From contig NZ_AWXC01000043.1 of the NCBI RefSeq assembly GCF_000479005.1, positions 60,880 to 124,879 on the forward strand: a stretch of 64,000 nucleotides of DNA, read 5' to 3'. This document shows positions 42,149-50,037 of this stretch, one piece after another. How positions within the stretch are numbered: the stretch's first letter is position 1; each line of letters starts with the position of its first letter. The position numbers and the translations under genes were made by a program. Under the pieces are notes generated by a model. It ran no database searches and was not told the DNA's origin. It saw nothing but the letters and a program-made list of their open reading frames with translations. Origin of the DNA: Prevotella sp. BV3P1. GTDB taxonomy: Bacteria; Bacteroidota; Bacteroidia; Bacteroidales; Bacteroidaceae.

Positions 42149-42779
42149 ACTTCTTTTTCTTCTCAGATAAAATCAAAGGAATGCCTTGTTGGAAGAATTC
42201 CTTTTCTTTTCCTTCTTCTCGGATGACTGCCTGTACAATCTGCATAGTCATGCTTGTGTGTCCGTTCTTCTCATAGTAAACACCAATCGACCCCGTGATG
42301 TTGTAATAGAATCCCACCTCATACTTCTTGCTCACCCCATGGTCATCCAACTGGTAGGTCAGTCGGGTAGGCTGTATGACAAAAGCTATGGGCGACACGC
42401 TATAAAACCCGATGTTGCACTTCAAGTCTTGGGCGGGTGCCGTGAGCAGTAGTTTCCGCAAGTCGGTGTTGGTCACATTCTCTGCTAAAGCCTTGACTGG
42501 GAAGTTGTGGATGACCATCGTGCTGTCTGTTGTCAGCGACCACGAGATGTCCAGCGTATCAGTGCGGTCAGTGGCACTCTTCACTTCACGCTGTGGGTAA
42601 ATCAGTTTGCCGGTATGCTTACCCTTCACCTTGGCAAAAGCCAATTGTACCTCTTCTTTCGTAATCTTTACCTGGTTGTCTTCATTGGAGCCAAGACAAG
42701 AGGTTAACGAGGTTACACCCAGAGTAAGACATGCCGCTAACAGCCATGTCATTCCTACATTTTTCTTCATTTTGTTCAT
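42147..42779 (-). CDS. DUF4840 family lipoprotein
   Basis: The protein has 210 residues. The signal MNKMKKNVGMTWLLAACLTL ends in a lipobox (LTSC), then EEVQLAFAKVKGKHTGKLIYPQ and NIGFYSVSPIAFVIQPTRLTYQL, the pattern of Bacteroidales DUF4840. It is probably anchored in the outer membrane facing the periplasm. Function is unknown. The start may be Met1 at 42779 or three codons later; an upstream ATG at 42809 gives a poor leader. Convergent with metY. Confidence 0.75.
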   Translation of the reverse strand: MNKMKKNVGMTWLLAACLTLGVTSLTSCLGSNEDNQVKITKEEVQLAFAKVKGKHTGKLIYPQREVKSATDRTDTLDISWSLTTDSTMVIHNFPVKALAENVTNTDLRKLLLTAPAQDLKCNIGFYSVSPIAFVIQPTRLTYQLDDHGVSKKYEVGFYYNITGSIGVYYEKNGHTSMTMQIVQAVIREEGKEKEFFQQGIPLILSEKKKK

Positions 42780-42960
42780 TTCCTTTTTATTTAATGTTTG
42801 ACGAGTCATTGTTTGTCAGTACGGCCATCCATGTTGTGGTGGTGTCGTTGACAAACAAGCGATACTTCTGAAAAGTAAACAACCGACAAACCTAAATCAT
42901 TGCACGCAGGAATGTTAAATAACGTGAATGATGTCCTATTTTGTTCTCTCAGCGTGTTTC

Positions 42961-43398
42961 CTATTCGGTTGCTTCCTCGTCGTTCTCTTTCTTTTCGGGT
43001 GCGAGAAGGGTTTCAAAGTCAGTCATGTTGTTCTTCACGAGGATGTCGTACCACTGCAGCAGTTTCTTGATGTCGCTGTCGTGAACGCGATCCTGATCGA
43101 ATGACGGCAACACCTTGGCGAAATATTCGCGCAGTTCTTTGCTGTTGGCTTTCTTGTAGTTGAACGACACCAGCTTGTTTTGTTCCTGTTCGCCCACACC
43201 CTTGAGTACTTTCCACAAAGGTACGTCATCGGCGTCGGTGTACATGGCGATGTCGCCGAGATTGGTGACCCTGTCGGTGAAGAAGGCCGGCATGCGGCGA
43301 CGTGTTTCATCGAGCGATTCGACGATGAGGTTCATTTTTCCGCGTGACACCAATTTATAAAGTCCTGGTTTACCTGCGATTGAAAGAATTGTTTCCAT
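42961..43398 (-). CDS. DUF5606 family protein
   Basis: This 145-residue cytosolic protein has the family start METILSIAGKPGLYKLVSRGK and an acidic C-terminal tail (PEKKENDEEATE). It is conserved in Bacteroidetes and regularly found behind coaE, as here (61 nt). Its beta-rich N-terminal domain recalls Sm/Tudor-like folds but function is unknown. Last gene of the nusB operon. Confidence 0.8.
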   Translation of the reverse strand: METILSIAGKPGLYKLVSRGKMNLIVESLDETRRRMPAFFTDRVTNLGDIAMYTDADDVPLWKVLKGVGEQEQNKLVSFNYKKANSKELREYFAKVLPSFDQDRVHDSDIKKLLQWYDILVKNNMTDFETLLAPEKKENDEEATE

Positions 43399-43459
43399 TG
43401 TTATTCGTTAATTTTCGTTTGATAGATGATACATGTACCACCCCGCAACCCTGTACACC

Positions 43460-44056
43460 TTATATTATAAGGATGTGGTTGTGGTGCAGTTGTTCTAAAA
43501 TTTTCTCTATTTGTTGGGGTAAATTAGCTTTTCCATCGTTGACGAGTTCCACGTCGCTCAGTCGGACCATCTCTTCTTGTGGCATCTGACTGTTAATCCA
43601 TGCCGTGGCCTTTTCATGGCTGATTCCGTCGCGCCGCATGATGCGTTCCACACGAATCTCCAGTGGTGCCGTGACGCATATCACCTTGTCGGGCGTGATG
43701 CGGCGGTCGAAATGAGCGTCAAACAAGATGGCACTCTCAATCCACTGCAACGGCGACTGTAGAAAGTCGGTAGCCACGGCGGGGTGAACGATGTCGTTGA
43801 CCGCTTGCTTGTTGGCCTCTGATGCCAGCAGAAATTGGGCGAGCACCGACTTCTGAAGTTTCGTTCCCTCGTACACATCCGGTCCCACCAGTTGTGTAAG
43901 TTGTTGCCGCAGCTGACCATCTTCTCGCATGAGCCGTTTGGCCGCCTCATCACAATCGTAGACGACGATGCCATGCTGCCTGAGCAATTGACAGACATAA
44001 CTCTTGCCCGACCCGATGCCACCCGTGAGGGCGACAATACTTTTCCTGTTGTTCAT
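43460..44056 (-). CDS. coaE: dephospho-CoA kinase
   Basis: The 198-residue P-loop kinase (ALTGGIGSGKSYVC, residues 9-22) catalyses the last step of coenzyme A synthesis. DCDEAAKRLM and HPAV motifs are present. It lies in the conserved Bacteroidales order nusB-yajC-ybbR-coaE-DUF5606, 23 nt after ybbR. Confidence 0.92.
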   Translation of the reverse strand: MNNRKSIVALTGGIGSGKSYVCQLLRQHGIVVYDCDEAAKRLMREDGQLRQQLTQLVGPDVYEGTKLQKSVLAQFLLASEANKQAVNDIVHPAVATDFLQSPLQWIESAILFDAHFDRRITPDKVICVTAPLEIRVERIMRRDGISHEKATAWINSQMPQEEMVRLSDVELVNDGKANLPQQIEKILEQLHHNHILII

Positions 44057-44079
44057 CGCACCGTTGGTTGCATGGGTGG

Positions 44080-45063
44080 TTATTGTTGTTCGACGAGATA
44101 GTCTATCTGGTTCATTTCCAACCGCGCTTGTCGTACCTCAGCGGGGACGGTTTTCAGGTGCAAGGCGCATTTGTCCGAAGGATTTGCCTGCAGCTCGTTG
44201 TAGTCGACCACCACCTCGAATTGCTTTTCATTGATTTTCCTGAATGCCGTAACACCGATGTTGAACAGCACCTTTACCTTGGATGGGAAGGTGCGCAGCG
44301 TCTTTCCTTTCGGCATGTTGATGGCCTTGATGGGTACCTCGATGCTCTCTTCGGTGAGGATGTCGGGGAAGAGCCCTATCTTCACTTTCTCCGGTACGGT
44401 CTTCACGCCAATGATTTTCTGCAGGTTGACCTGTCGAATCAGCGTGTCCGTGAAATTGGTGAGGTTCAGTTTCTCGGTCATGATGTACCTCAAGCTGTCC
44501 AGTTTGCTTTGCTGCGCATACACTGTCACCTTTTCGGGCCAGAAGCTCACGCGTGCCAGATAGTAGTTTTTGGCAGGTGTCATGATGCCGTTCGCACGAA
44601 CTGGCAGGGTCTTCGACTGTCCAAAGTTGAAGTAGAATTTCAGCTGGTCGGGCTTCAGTGCGGTGATTCTGGAAGACGTGGCCAGACGTTGGTACAAGAT
44701 GTTCTGCACGTCGGCCAGGGGTACATTTCCCCTTCCTGCGCTTTCGTTGGCGTAGGTGGAGAAGTTGAGGTTGATGGGTCGGAACGGTTCACCCGTGAAA
44801 TAGCCGATGAAGGCAAATCCCTTGTCGCGTACCGTCACGATGACGGTGTCTGGCATGTTGGTGGTGATGATGATGTTCTTGGGCACGTTGACCAAGCGTA
44901 TGGGCACGGGAATTTCTTTTTCGTACATCTCATCGAGCGTCATGGAAAGCCAGAACGCCGCACTGAGAAATAGGAAAAACAAAAACACCAGGAATCGCTT
45001 GGACACCAAGTCGAGCAAGAAATTCCTGATGGGTGCGGTAATACGCTTGAGCTGGTTGAGCAT
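44080..45063 (-). CDS. YbbR-like (CdaR-type) domain protein
   Basis: This 327-residue protein has one membrane helix (about 24-42, FLVFLFFLFLSAAFWLSM) and tandem YbbR beta-domains in the periplasm (VPIRLVNVPKNIIITTNMPDTVIVTVRDKG, then VTVYAQQSKLD..). In Gram-positives CdaR regulates c-di-AMP synthesis; here no cyclase is adjacent, so the role is open. It sits 23 nt upstream of coaE and 12 nt downstream of yajC. Confidence 0.8.
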   Translation of the reverse strand: MLNQLKRITAPIRNFLLDLVSKRFLVFLFFLFLSAAFWLSMTLDEMYEKEIPVPIRLVNVPKNIIITTNMPDTVIVTVRDKGFAFIGYFTGEPFRPINLNFSTYANESAGRGNVPLADVQNILYQRLATSSRITALKPDQLKFYFNFGQSKTLPVRANGIMTPAKNYYLARVSFWPEKVTVYAQQSKLDSLRYIMTEKLNLTNFTDTLIRQVNLQKIIGVKTVPEKVKIGLFPDILTEESIEVPIKAINMPKGKTLRTFPSKVKVLFNIGVTAFRKINEKQFEVVVDYNELQANPSDKCALHLKTVPAEVRQARLEMNQIDYLVEQQ

Positions 45064-45075
45064 GTGCGTGTGTGG

Positions 45076-45393
45076 TTAAGCCTTTACTGCGTTCTGCGAC
45101 GCTGCGTCGGCATAGAGGAAGTTGCGGTCAACCTGCACGGTAACGCCGCGTGCGATTTCCACGTCCACCTTGTTCGTGGTGAGGTCAATGCGCTTCACGG
45201 TGCCGTAGATGCCGCCGTTAATGATCACCTTTGAGCCTTCCTGCAAGGCGTTTTGGAAGTTGCGTATCTCCTTTTGTTTCTTTTGTTGTGGACGAATCAT
45301 GAATAGCCACATGATAGCCAGCATGGCCACCATGAAGATGAGCATGCCTGTTCCTCCGCCTGCTGCTTGTGCAGCTAATAGTAGTGTTGTCAT
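45076..45393 (-). CDS. yajC: preprotein translocase subunit YajC
   Basis: The 105-residue protein has an N-terminal membrane helix (MLIFMVAMLAIMWLFMIRPQQKKQKEI) and the YajC core LQEGSKVIINGGIYGTVKRI. It is an accessory to SecDF in protein export. It lies 47 nt after nusB. Confidence 0.93.
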   Translation of the reverse strand: MTTLLLAAQAAGGGTGMLIFMVAMLAIMWLFMIRPQQKKQKEIRNFQNALQEGSKVIINGGIYGTVKRIDLTTNKVDVEIARGVTVQVDRNFLYADAASQNAVKA

Positions 45394-45440
45394 ATTTGAT
45401 TGATTGATTAATTAATTCGTATTTGTATTTCTATTTTTGT

Positions 45441-46442
45441 CTATTCTTGTCCTTCGGTCGGTTGCTCGGTATCTGGTGTTTCCTCCTTCTTGACAGACCG
45501 GCGTTGCTTGGGCTCGGGCATGGGTTTGAGCATCTTGCCTGTCGAGATAAGGTGACGTGCGATGGTGTCGAGCATGCCGTTGATGTATCCGCCGCTCTTC
45601 GTGGTGCTGTAGCGTTTGGCCTGGTTGACGTATTCGTATATCGTCACCGAGACGGGGATGTTCGGGAACGTGAGCATCTCGGCGATGGCAATCTGCATGA
45701 TGACCACGTCCATGTAGGCCAACCGTGAGAAGTCCCAGTTGCGGCTGGTCTCGCTCATGTACAGTTGGTAGGTGTCGGCATTGAGGATGGTGGCGCGGAA
45801 GAGTTTGGTGGCGAAGTCGCGGTCTTCCTCGTCCTTGTATTCGCGCAAGATTTCCTGATCGGCCTTGTTAGCCTGGTCAAACCGCCTGATGGTTTTCAGC
45901 ACGAAGGTATCTACCACCTCTTTGTCATCGTTCCAGTAGAGGCTCTTCTCCTCGAGCAGGGCATCCAATTCGGGATTGTCCTGAATGAGCTGTTTGTACA
46001 GCTTGCGCCATACCTCGCGGTCGGCCTCATAACTGTCATCTGTGTCGGCCATGTACGCTTGGTAGGTTTCCGACTGCTCAATCTGGTTGCATATCTTTCG
46101 AATGAACTCAACGTCATCGTCCCAGGTCAGTTTCTGTTCTTCGATGAAGTCGTTGAGCATCTTGTTCTCTTCCAGTTGAACGGCAAACTTGTTGAAAGCG
46201 AATTTTTGTGGAGGCAATTCCGTTCCTTCCCTTTCGGCTTTCTGCGTGTTTACCTCCACTCTGTGTCGCTCTTCACGTGAGATGGCCACGATGAGTTGGA
46301 GCAGATAGATGTACAAATGGTATGCTTTGGAGAGGCAGAAAAGCAATTCTTTCTCTGCGTTATCCATGTTGTTATTGCCATTCTGATAGTATGCGTAGGT
46401 TAACTGGACTATCTTGGTCCTGATTAGTTCGCGATTGATCAT
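45441..46442 (-). CDS. nusB: transcription antitermination factor NusB (long form)
   Basis: The protein has 333 residues, about twice the length of E. coli NusB. The NusB fold is in the C-terminal half (about 190-310: DFATKLFRATILN...ISVTIYEYVNQAKRYSTTKSGGYINGMLDTIAR). The N-terminal 180 residues are the helical extension usual in Bacteroidetes. It acts with NusE in rRNA transcription. First gene of the operon, with a clear promoter at 46480-46510. The tail (KKEETPDTEQPTEGQE) is low complexity. Confidence 0.9.
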   Translation of the reverse strand: MINRELIRTKIVQLTYAYYQNGNNNMDNAEKELLFCLSKAYHLYIYLLQLIVAISREERHRVEVNTQKAEREGTELPPQKFAFNKFAVQLEENKMLNDFIEEQKLTWDDDVEFIRKICNQIEQSETYQAYMADTDDSYEADREVWRKLYKQLIQDNPELDALLEEKSLYWNDDKEVVDTFVLKTIRRFDQANKADQEILREYKDEEDRDFATKLFRATILNADTYQLYMSETSRNWDFSRLAYMDVVIMQIAIAEMLTFPNIPVSVTIYEYVNQAKRYSTTKSGGYINGMLDTIARHLISTGKMLKPMPEPKQRRSVKKEETPDTEQPTEGQE

Positions 46443-46479
46443 CCTTCAATAATTTGTGTTCTTGCTAAATTTGATATTG

Positions 46480-46510
46480 CAAATGTAGTCTTTTTTTACA
46501 TGACATGCAA
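46480..46510 (-). promoter_or_regulatory. nusB operon promoter
   Basis: On the minus strand TTG (46508-46510), 20 nt, TACATTTG (46480-46487), about 38 nt before the nusB ATG. It is back to back with the rplY promoter. Confidence 0.7.
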
Positions 46511-46548
46511 GCAATCTTTCTTGATAATATCAATTTTTTACAGAAACT

Positions 46549-46579
46549 TTGCATATCTCAGATAATTCAAGTAACTTTG
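46549..46579 (+). promoter_or_regulatory. rplY operon promoter
   Basis: TTG (46549-46551), 20 nt, TAACTTTG (46572-46579). Transcription would start near 46586, leaving a leader of about 170 nt. Confidence 0.7.
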
Positions 46580-46585
46580 CAACGC

Positions 46586-46756
46586 TTTTTTGAGCGCATC
46601 AGTGACGCCGACGCATGTCGTGAAAGCGGGGAGGGGAGCCATGCTCCGCCTGTCGCTCTTACTGGCAGCATCGGCCAAGCAGGAGAGTCCTGCGTCTCTG
46701 TGTGATGGCGAATTAAGGCAATGAATGTTCAACAACTTAATTTAGAGTAACACATT
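46586..46756 (+). promoter_or_regulatory. structured leader of rplY
   Basis: The leader is GC-rich for this genome and has several possible stems, for example GCAGGA-GAG-TCCTGC (46678-46692) and GGGGAGCCATGCTCC. Ribosomal-protein leaders often bind their own product; whether this one does is not known. The short frame 46505-46705 in the same region is not convincing. Confidence 0.35.
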
Positions 46757-47404
46757 ATGAAAGAGATTAATGTATCGGGTAAGAAGCGTGAAGACCTTGG
46801 AAAGAAAGCTTCTAAGCAATTGAGAAAAGAGGGTTATGTGCCCTGTAACATTTACGGTGCAGCACAGGCTGACGGCAAACCGGAAGCATTGGCTTTCGCA
46901 GCTCCCATGTCAGAGTTGCGCAAGGTGGTGTACACACCGCATATCTATGTAATCAATCTTAACATTGATGGCGAAAGTCATACCGCCATCTTGAAAGAAC
47001 TGCAGTTCCATCCTGTGACGGACGCACTGCTCCACGTTGATTTCTACGCTGTGAACGACCAGAAGCCTATCACCATCGGTATTCCGGTGAAGTTGGTTGG
47101 ACTGGCACAGGGTGTACGCGATGGTGGGCGTATGAACCTGTCTATCCGCAAGGTGAACGTTACCGCTCCCTACCAACGCATTCCAGAGCATCTGGACATC
47201 GACGTGACCAACTTGAAAATTGGTAAGAGCATCAAGGTGGGTCAGTTGAATTTTGAAGGACTGGAAATGGCAACACCGAAAGACGTGGTGGTATGCTCCG
47301 TCAAGATGACGCGCGCCGCTAACCTGTCTGCGGTCGCCGACACGGCTGATGAGGGCGACGCAGCCGCTGAGGGCGAGGGCGAAGCTGCACCAGCAGAGGC
47401 TTAA
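46757..47404 (+). CDS. rplY: 50S ribosomal protein L25 (CTC form)
   Basis: This 215-residue 5S rRNA-binding protein has an N-terminal L25 domain (EINVSGKKREDLGKKASKQLRKEGYVPCNIYG) and the C-terminal TL5/CTC domain (IPVKLVGLAQGVRDGGRMNLSIRKVNV). It ends in an Ala/Glu-rich tail. First gene of rplY-pth-S4 protein-purN, a usual Bacteroidales grouping. Confidence 0.95.
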   Translation: MKEINVSGKKREDLGKKASKQLRKEGYVPCNIYGAAQADGKPEALAFAAPMSELRKVVYTPHIYVINLNIDGESHTAILKELQFHPVTDALLHVDFYAVNDQKPITIGIPVKLVGLAQGVRDGGRMNLSIRKVNVTAPYQRIPEHLDIDVTNLKIGKSIKVGQLNFEGLEMATPKDVVVCSVKMTRAANLSAVADTADEGDAAAEGEGEAAPAEA

Positions 47405-47435
47405 TCAGTCCGTGACAGTCACGATAGTTTAATCA

Positions 47436-48020
47436 ATGGACAAATACTTGATTTGTGGTCTGGGAAACCCGGGTGCTGAATACGCGGGAACCCGCCACAA
47501 CACTGGATTTATGGTATTGGACGCTTTTGCCAAGGCGTCCAATATCGTTTTTGAGGATAAGCGATATGGCTTTGTGGCCGAAACCAGTCTGAAAGGTCGC
47601 AAAATCATCTTGCTTAAGCCCACCACGTTCATGAACCTCAGTGGCAACGCTGTACGCTATTGGCTTAACAAGGAAAACATCGACCAGCGACGCTTGCTCG
47701 TGGTTTCTGACGATGTGGCCTTGCCCCTTGGTGAGTTTCGCCTCAAGGGCAGTGGCAGCAATGGCGGGCACAACGGACTGGGACACATCCAGCAGCTCAT
47801 CGGCCAGAACTATCCCCGTCTGCGCATGGGCATTGGCAACGAGTATCCGCGTGGCGGACAGGTAGACTGGGTGCTCGGTCATTATGATGAGGCGGATATG
47901 CAGGTTCTTCAGCCTGCCATCGACACCGCGGTGGAAATCATCAAGAGCTTTGTCCTGGCTGGCATCGACATCACCATGAACCAATTTAACCAACAGGGGA
48001 AAAAGAAAGGGGGCCAATAA
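47436..48020 (+). CDS. pth: peptidyl-tRNA hydrolase
   Basis: The protein has 194 residues, with catalytic His in [10 protein letters not shown] (about 17-25), FMNLSG and [11 protein letters not shown] motifs. It recycles peptidyl-tRNA. It starts 31 nt after rplY. The last codons (QQGKKKGGQ) run directly into a 9-bp-period array. Confidence 0.95.
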   Translation: MDKYLICGLGNPGAEYAGTRHNTGFMVLDAFAKASNIVFEDKRYGFVAETSLKGRKIILLKPTTFMNLSGNAVRYWLNKENIDQRRLLVVSDDVALPLGEFRLKGSGSNGGHNGLGHIQQLIGQNYPRLRMGIGNEYPRGGQVDWVLGHYDEADMQVLQPAIDTAVEIIKSFVLAGIDITMNQFNQQGKKKGGQ

Positions 48021-48108
48021 GGCCAATAAGCCTAATAGGGCTAATAAGCCTCATTGGCCTAATAAGCCCAATGAGCCCAATAAGCCTAATAATCCCAATA
48101 ATCACTAT
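48017..48108. repeat. 9-bp-period GCCTAATAA array
   Basis: Ten 9-mers of the type GGCCAATAA, GCCTAATAA, GCCCAATGA, GCCTCATTG run in exact phase from the pth stop to the ATG of the S4-protein gene. The positions vary but A/T and C/G classes are kept. Confidence 0.85.
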
Positions 48109-48586
48109 GACAGAAACAACCTCCACCTCTTCCAACCTTCGTGTCAAGGACACCGGCTCGGCGCGCATTGACAAGTGGCTCTGGGCGGCTCGCATCTTCA
48201 AGACCCGCACACTGGCTGCCGAGGCTTGCAAGAACAATCGTGTGAGCGTCAATGGGGTGAGCGTCAAGCCAAGTCATGTCATCAAGCCCGGCGAAACGAT
48301 TGATGTCAAGAAACCGCCCATTACCTATTCGTTCAAGGTGCTCAAGACCATCGAACAGCGGGTGGGGGCTAAGTTCATTCCACAGATTTACGAGAATGTC
48401 ACCGATGCCAAGCAGTACGAACTGTTGGAGATGAGTCGCATTAGTGGATTTGTAGACCGTGCCCGTGGAACCGGACGCCCCACGAAGAAGGATCGTCGCA
48501 GCATGGATGCCTTCGTCCGTCCGGCTCTCTTTGGATGGGATGAAGAGGATGAATGGGATGAGGATGATGATGACAACCAACAATAA
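48107..48586 (+). CDS. S4-domain RNA-binding protein (Hsp15-like)
   Basis: The protein has 159 residues. The S4 domain (about 18-75: RIDKWLWAARIFKTRTLAAEACKNNRVSVNGVSVKPSHVIKPGETIDV) is followed by a basic middle and a very acidic tail (GWDEEDEWDEDDDD). Hsp15 rescues stalled 50S subunits carrying nascent chains. ATG at 48107 is chosen; the 12 extra upstream codons are repeat-derived. Confidence 0.85.
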   Translation: MTETTSTSSNLRVKDTGSARIDKWLWAARIFKTRTLAAEACKNNRVSVNGVSVKPSHVIKPGETIDVKKPPITYSFKVLKTIEQRVGAKFIPQIYENVTDAKQYELLEMSRISGFVDRARGTGRPTKKDRRSMDAFVRPALFGWDEEDEWDEDDDDNQQ

Positions 48587-48615
48587 GGCACAATTTGCCT
48601 AAAAACGATAGCAGC

Positions 48616-49251
48616 ATGACAGAACCAACAACCACCACAGCATCCAAACGGCAACCCTGTAACGTTGCCATCTTTGTTTCGGGTAGCGGTACCAACTGCG
48701 AGAACATCATTCGCTATTTTCAAGATTCACCGCTGGTGCATGTCGCGCTGGTTTTGAGCAATAAGTCTGATGCCTATGCCTTGGTGCGTGCCAAACGACT
48801 GAACGTTCCTTCCGTTGTCGTGTCCAAGGCCGAGTTTGGCAAGACCGATGAGGTGCTGAAGCTACTTGATGAGCATCACATTGATTTCATTGTGTTGGCT
48901 GGGTTCTTGCTGATGATTCCCGACTATCTCATCCAGACTTACCACCGACGCATGATTAACCTGCATCCAGCTTTGCTGCCTAAGTTTGGCGGCAAGGGCA
49001 TGTACGGACACCATGTGCACGAAGCGGTGAAGGCCGCTGGCGAAACCGAGACAGGCTTCACCGTTCATTGGGTCAGTTCGGTATGCGATGGTGGAGAGAT
49101 CATCGCTCAGTTCCGCACCCCACTTCTCCCATCCGACAGTGTCGACGAAATTGCGGAGAAAGAGCACCAACTGGAGATGAAGCATTTCCCGCAAGTGATT
49201 GAGCAGGTTGTTCGGGATTTCTTGGGAGATAGTAAAAATAGTAGGAGTTAG
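48616..49251 (+). CDS. purN: phosphoribosylglycinamide formyltransferase
   Basis: The 211-residue GART has the substrate loop FVSGSGTNCENII (about 22-34) and the catalytic Asn-His-Asp set: MINLHPALLPKFGGKGMYG and SVCDGGEII. It transfers formyl from 10-formyl-THF in purine synthesis. I take the ATG at 48616; a TTG seven codons earlier is possible. It lies 29 nt after the S4-protein gene and is followed by a 10-bp array. Confidence 0.93.
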   Translation: MTEPTTTTASKRQPCNVAIFVSGSGTNCENIIRYFQDSPLVHVALVLSNKSDAYALVRAKRLNVPSVVVSKAEFGKTDEVLKLLDEHHIDFIVLAGFLLMIPDYLIQTYHRRMINLHPALLPKFGGKGMYGHHVHEAVKAAGETETGFTVHWVSSVCDGGEIIAQFRTPLLPSDSVDEIAEKEHQLEMKHFPQVIEQVVRDFLGDSKNSRS

Positions 49252-49556
49252 CAGGAGTAACTTGGAGTTAGAGGGAGTTAATAGGAATAACTTGTAGTTG
49301 GGAGGAGTTAGCAGGAGTAACTTGGAGTTAGGGGGAGTTAACGGACATTAGCTTTGCAATCAAGTAGTTTGTAGTTATTGGGAGTAACTTGAAGTTAGGG
49401 GGAGTTAACGGACAATAGCTTTGCAAATGAATCACTTCTTTGGCGACGCTATTGTCCGTTAACTTCTATTTACTCCCCATTAACTCCCGTTACCTCCCAT
49501 TAACTTGATTGGCAACGCTAATGTCCGTTAATTTTTATTTACTCCCCATTTACAGC
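49252..49556. repeat. 10-bp-period GGAGTTA array with nested palindromes
   Basis: Units NNNGGAGTTA/NNNGGAGTAA/NTTGGAGTTA repeat with a 10-nt period (about 49242-49340). Two unique stems follow: GTTAACGGACATTAGC (49337-49352) pairs with 49517-49531, and GTTAACGGACAATAGC (49404-49419) pairs perfectly with 49448-49463. The right half has the complementary words (TTTACTCCCC, ATTAACTCCC). The whole is an imperfect palindrome of about 300 nt. Confidence 0.8.
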
Positions 49557-49769
49557 CGTTGGCGGGAACCTTCTGCGTGTAGGCCCATGCTTGGCAGATA
49601 CGGCTCCAGTGACAAACGTGCTGCCGGTTTTCAACAACTGTACCGTGGCATGCGTCATCGGCTCGTTCGTTTCTTTGTCTACCAGTGTTCCTGTAATCTG
49701 TCGTTCTTGTGTCCATGCGGCCATTGACATCATCATCAAGGCCAGCATGGTGAGGAGTTTTCGCTTCAT
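49539..49769 (-). pseudogene. 5' fragment of a TonB-dependent receptor-type gene
   Basis: The frame encodes a signal peptide (MKRKLLTMLALMMMSMAAW) and the first strands of a carboxypeptidase-regulatory-like domain (QERQITGTLVDKETNEPMTHATVQLLKTGSTFVTGAV), typical of the N-terminus of SusC/outer-membrane receptors of several hundred residues. After about residue 62 the sequence becomes unrelated (HGPTRRRFPPTAVNGE) and stops at the edge of the palindromic array. The rest of the gene is absent. An ATG nine codons upstream (49796) is also possible. Confidence 0.6.
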
Positions 49770-49966
49770 CTGTTTAGTTTCGTTTACCTTTCTCATCGGC
49801 CTTGTTGTGGTTTCCTGAGCCGAGATACCTTATTATATGTGATGTTCAAAAAGCAATAAAGTTTAATTTTGGGCGGAAAATTTACCATCGTCTATGATTT
49901 TGTTACAGCCAGTTTGCCTGTCATTTGAAGTCGTTAACATTTCAAGAGTTTATTTTCATGTTTTTT

Positions 49967-49998
49967 TTGTCATCGTACACAAAAAAGCGTTATATTTG
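49967..49998 (+). promoter_or_regulatory. sucCD promoter
   Basis: TTG (49967-49969), 21 nt, TATATTTG (49991-49998), 40 nt before sucC. The preceding stretch 49797-49966 shows no gene. Confidence 0.7.
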
Positions 49999-50037
49999 CA
50001 AAGTTAACAAAACTATTTACTAACAAAACAAATTGCC

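Noticed and set aside
44068..44973. 301-codon frame opposite the YbbR-like gene
   Set aside because: Mirrors the YbbR codons; no recognisable protein pattern.
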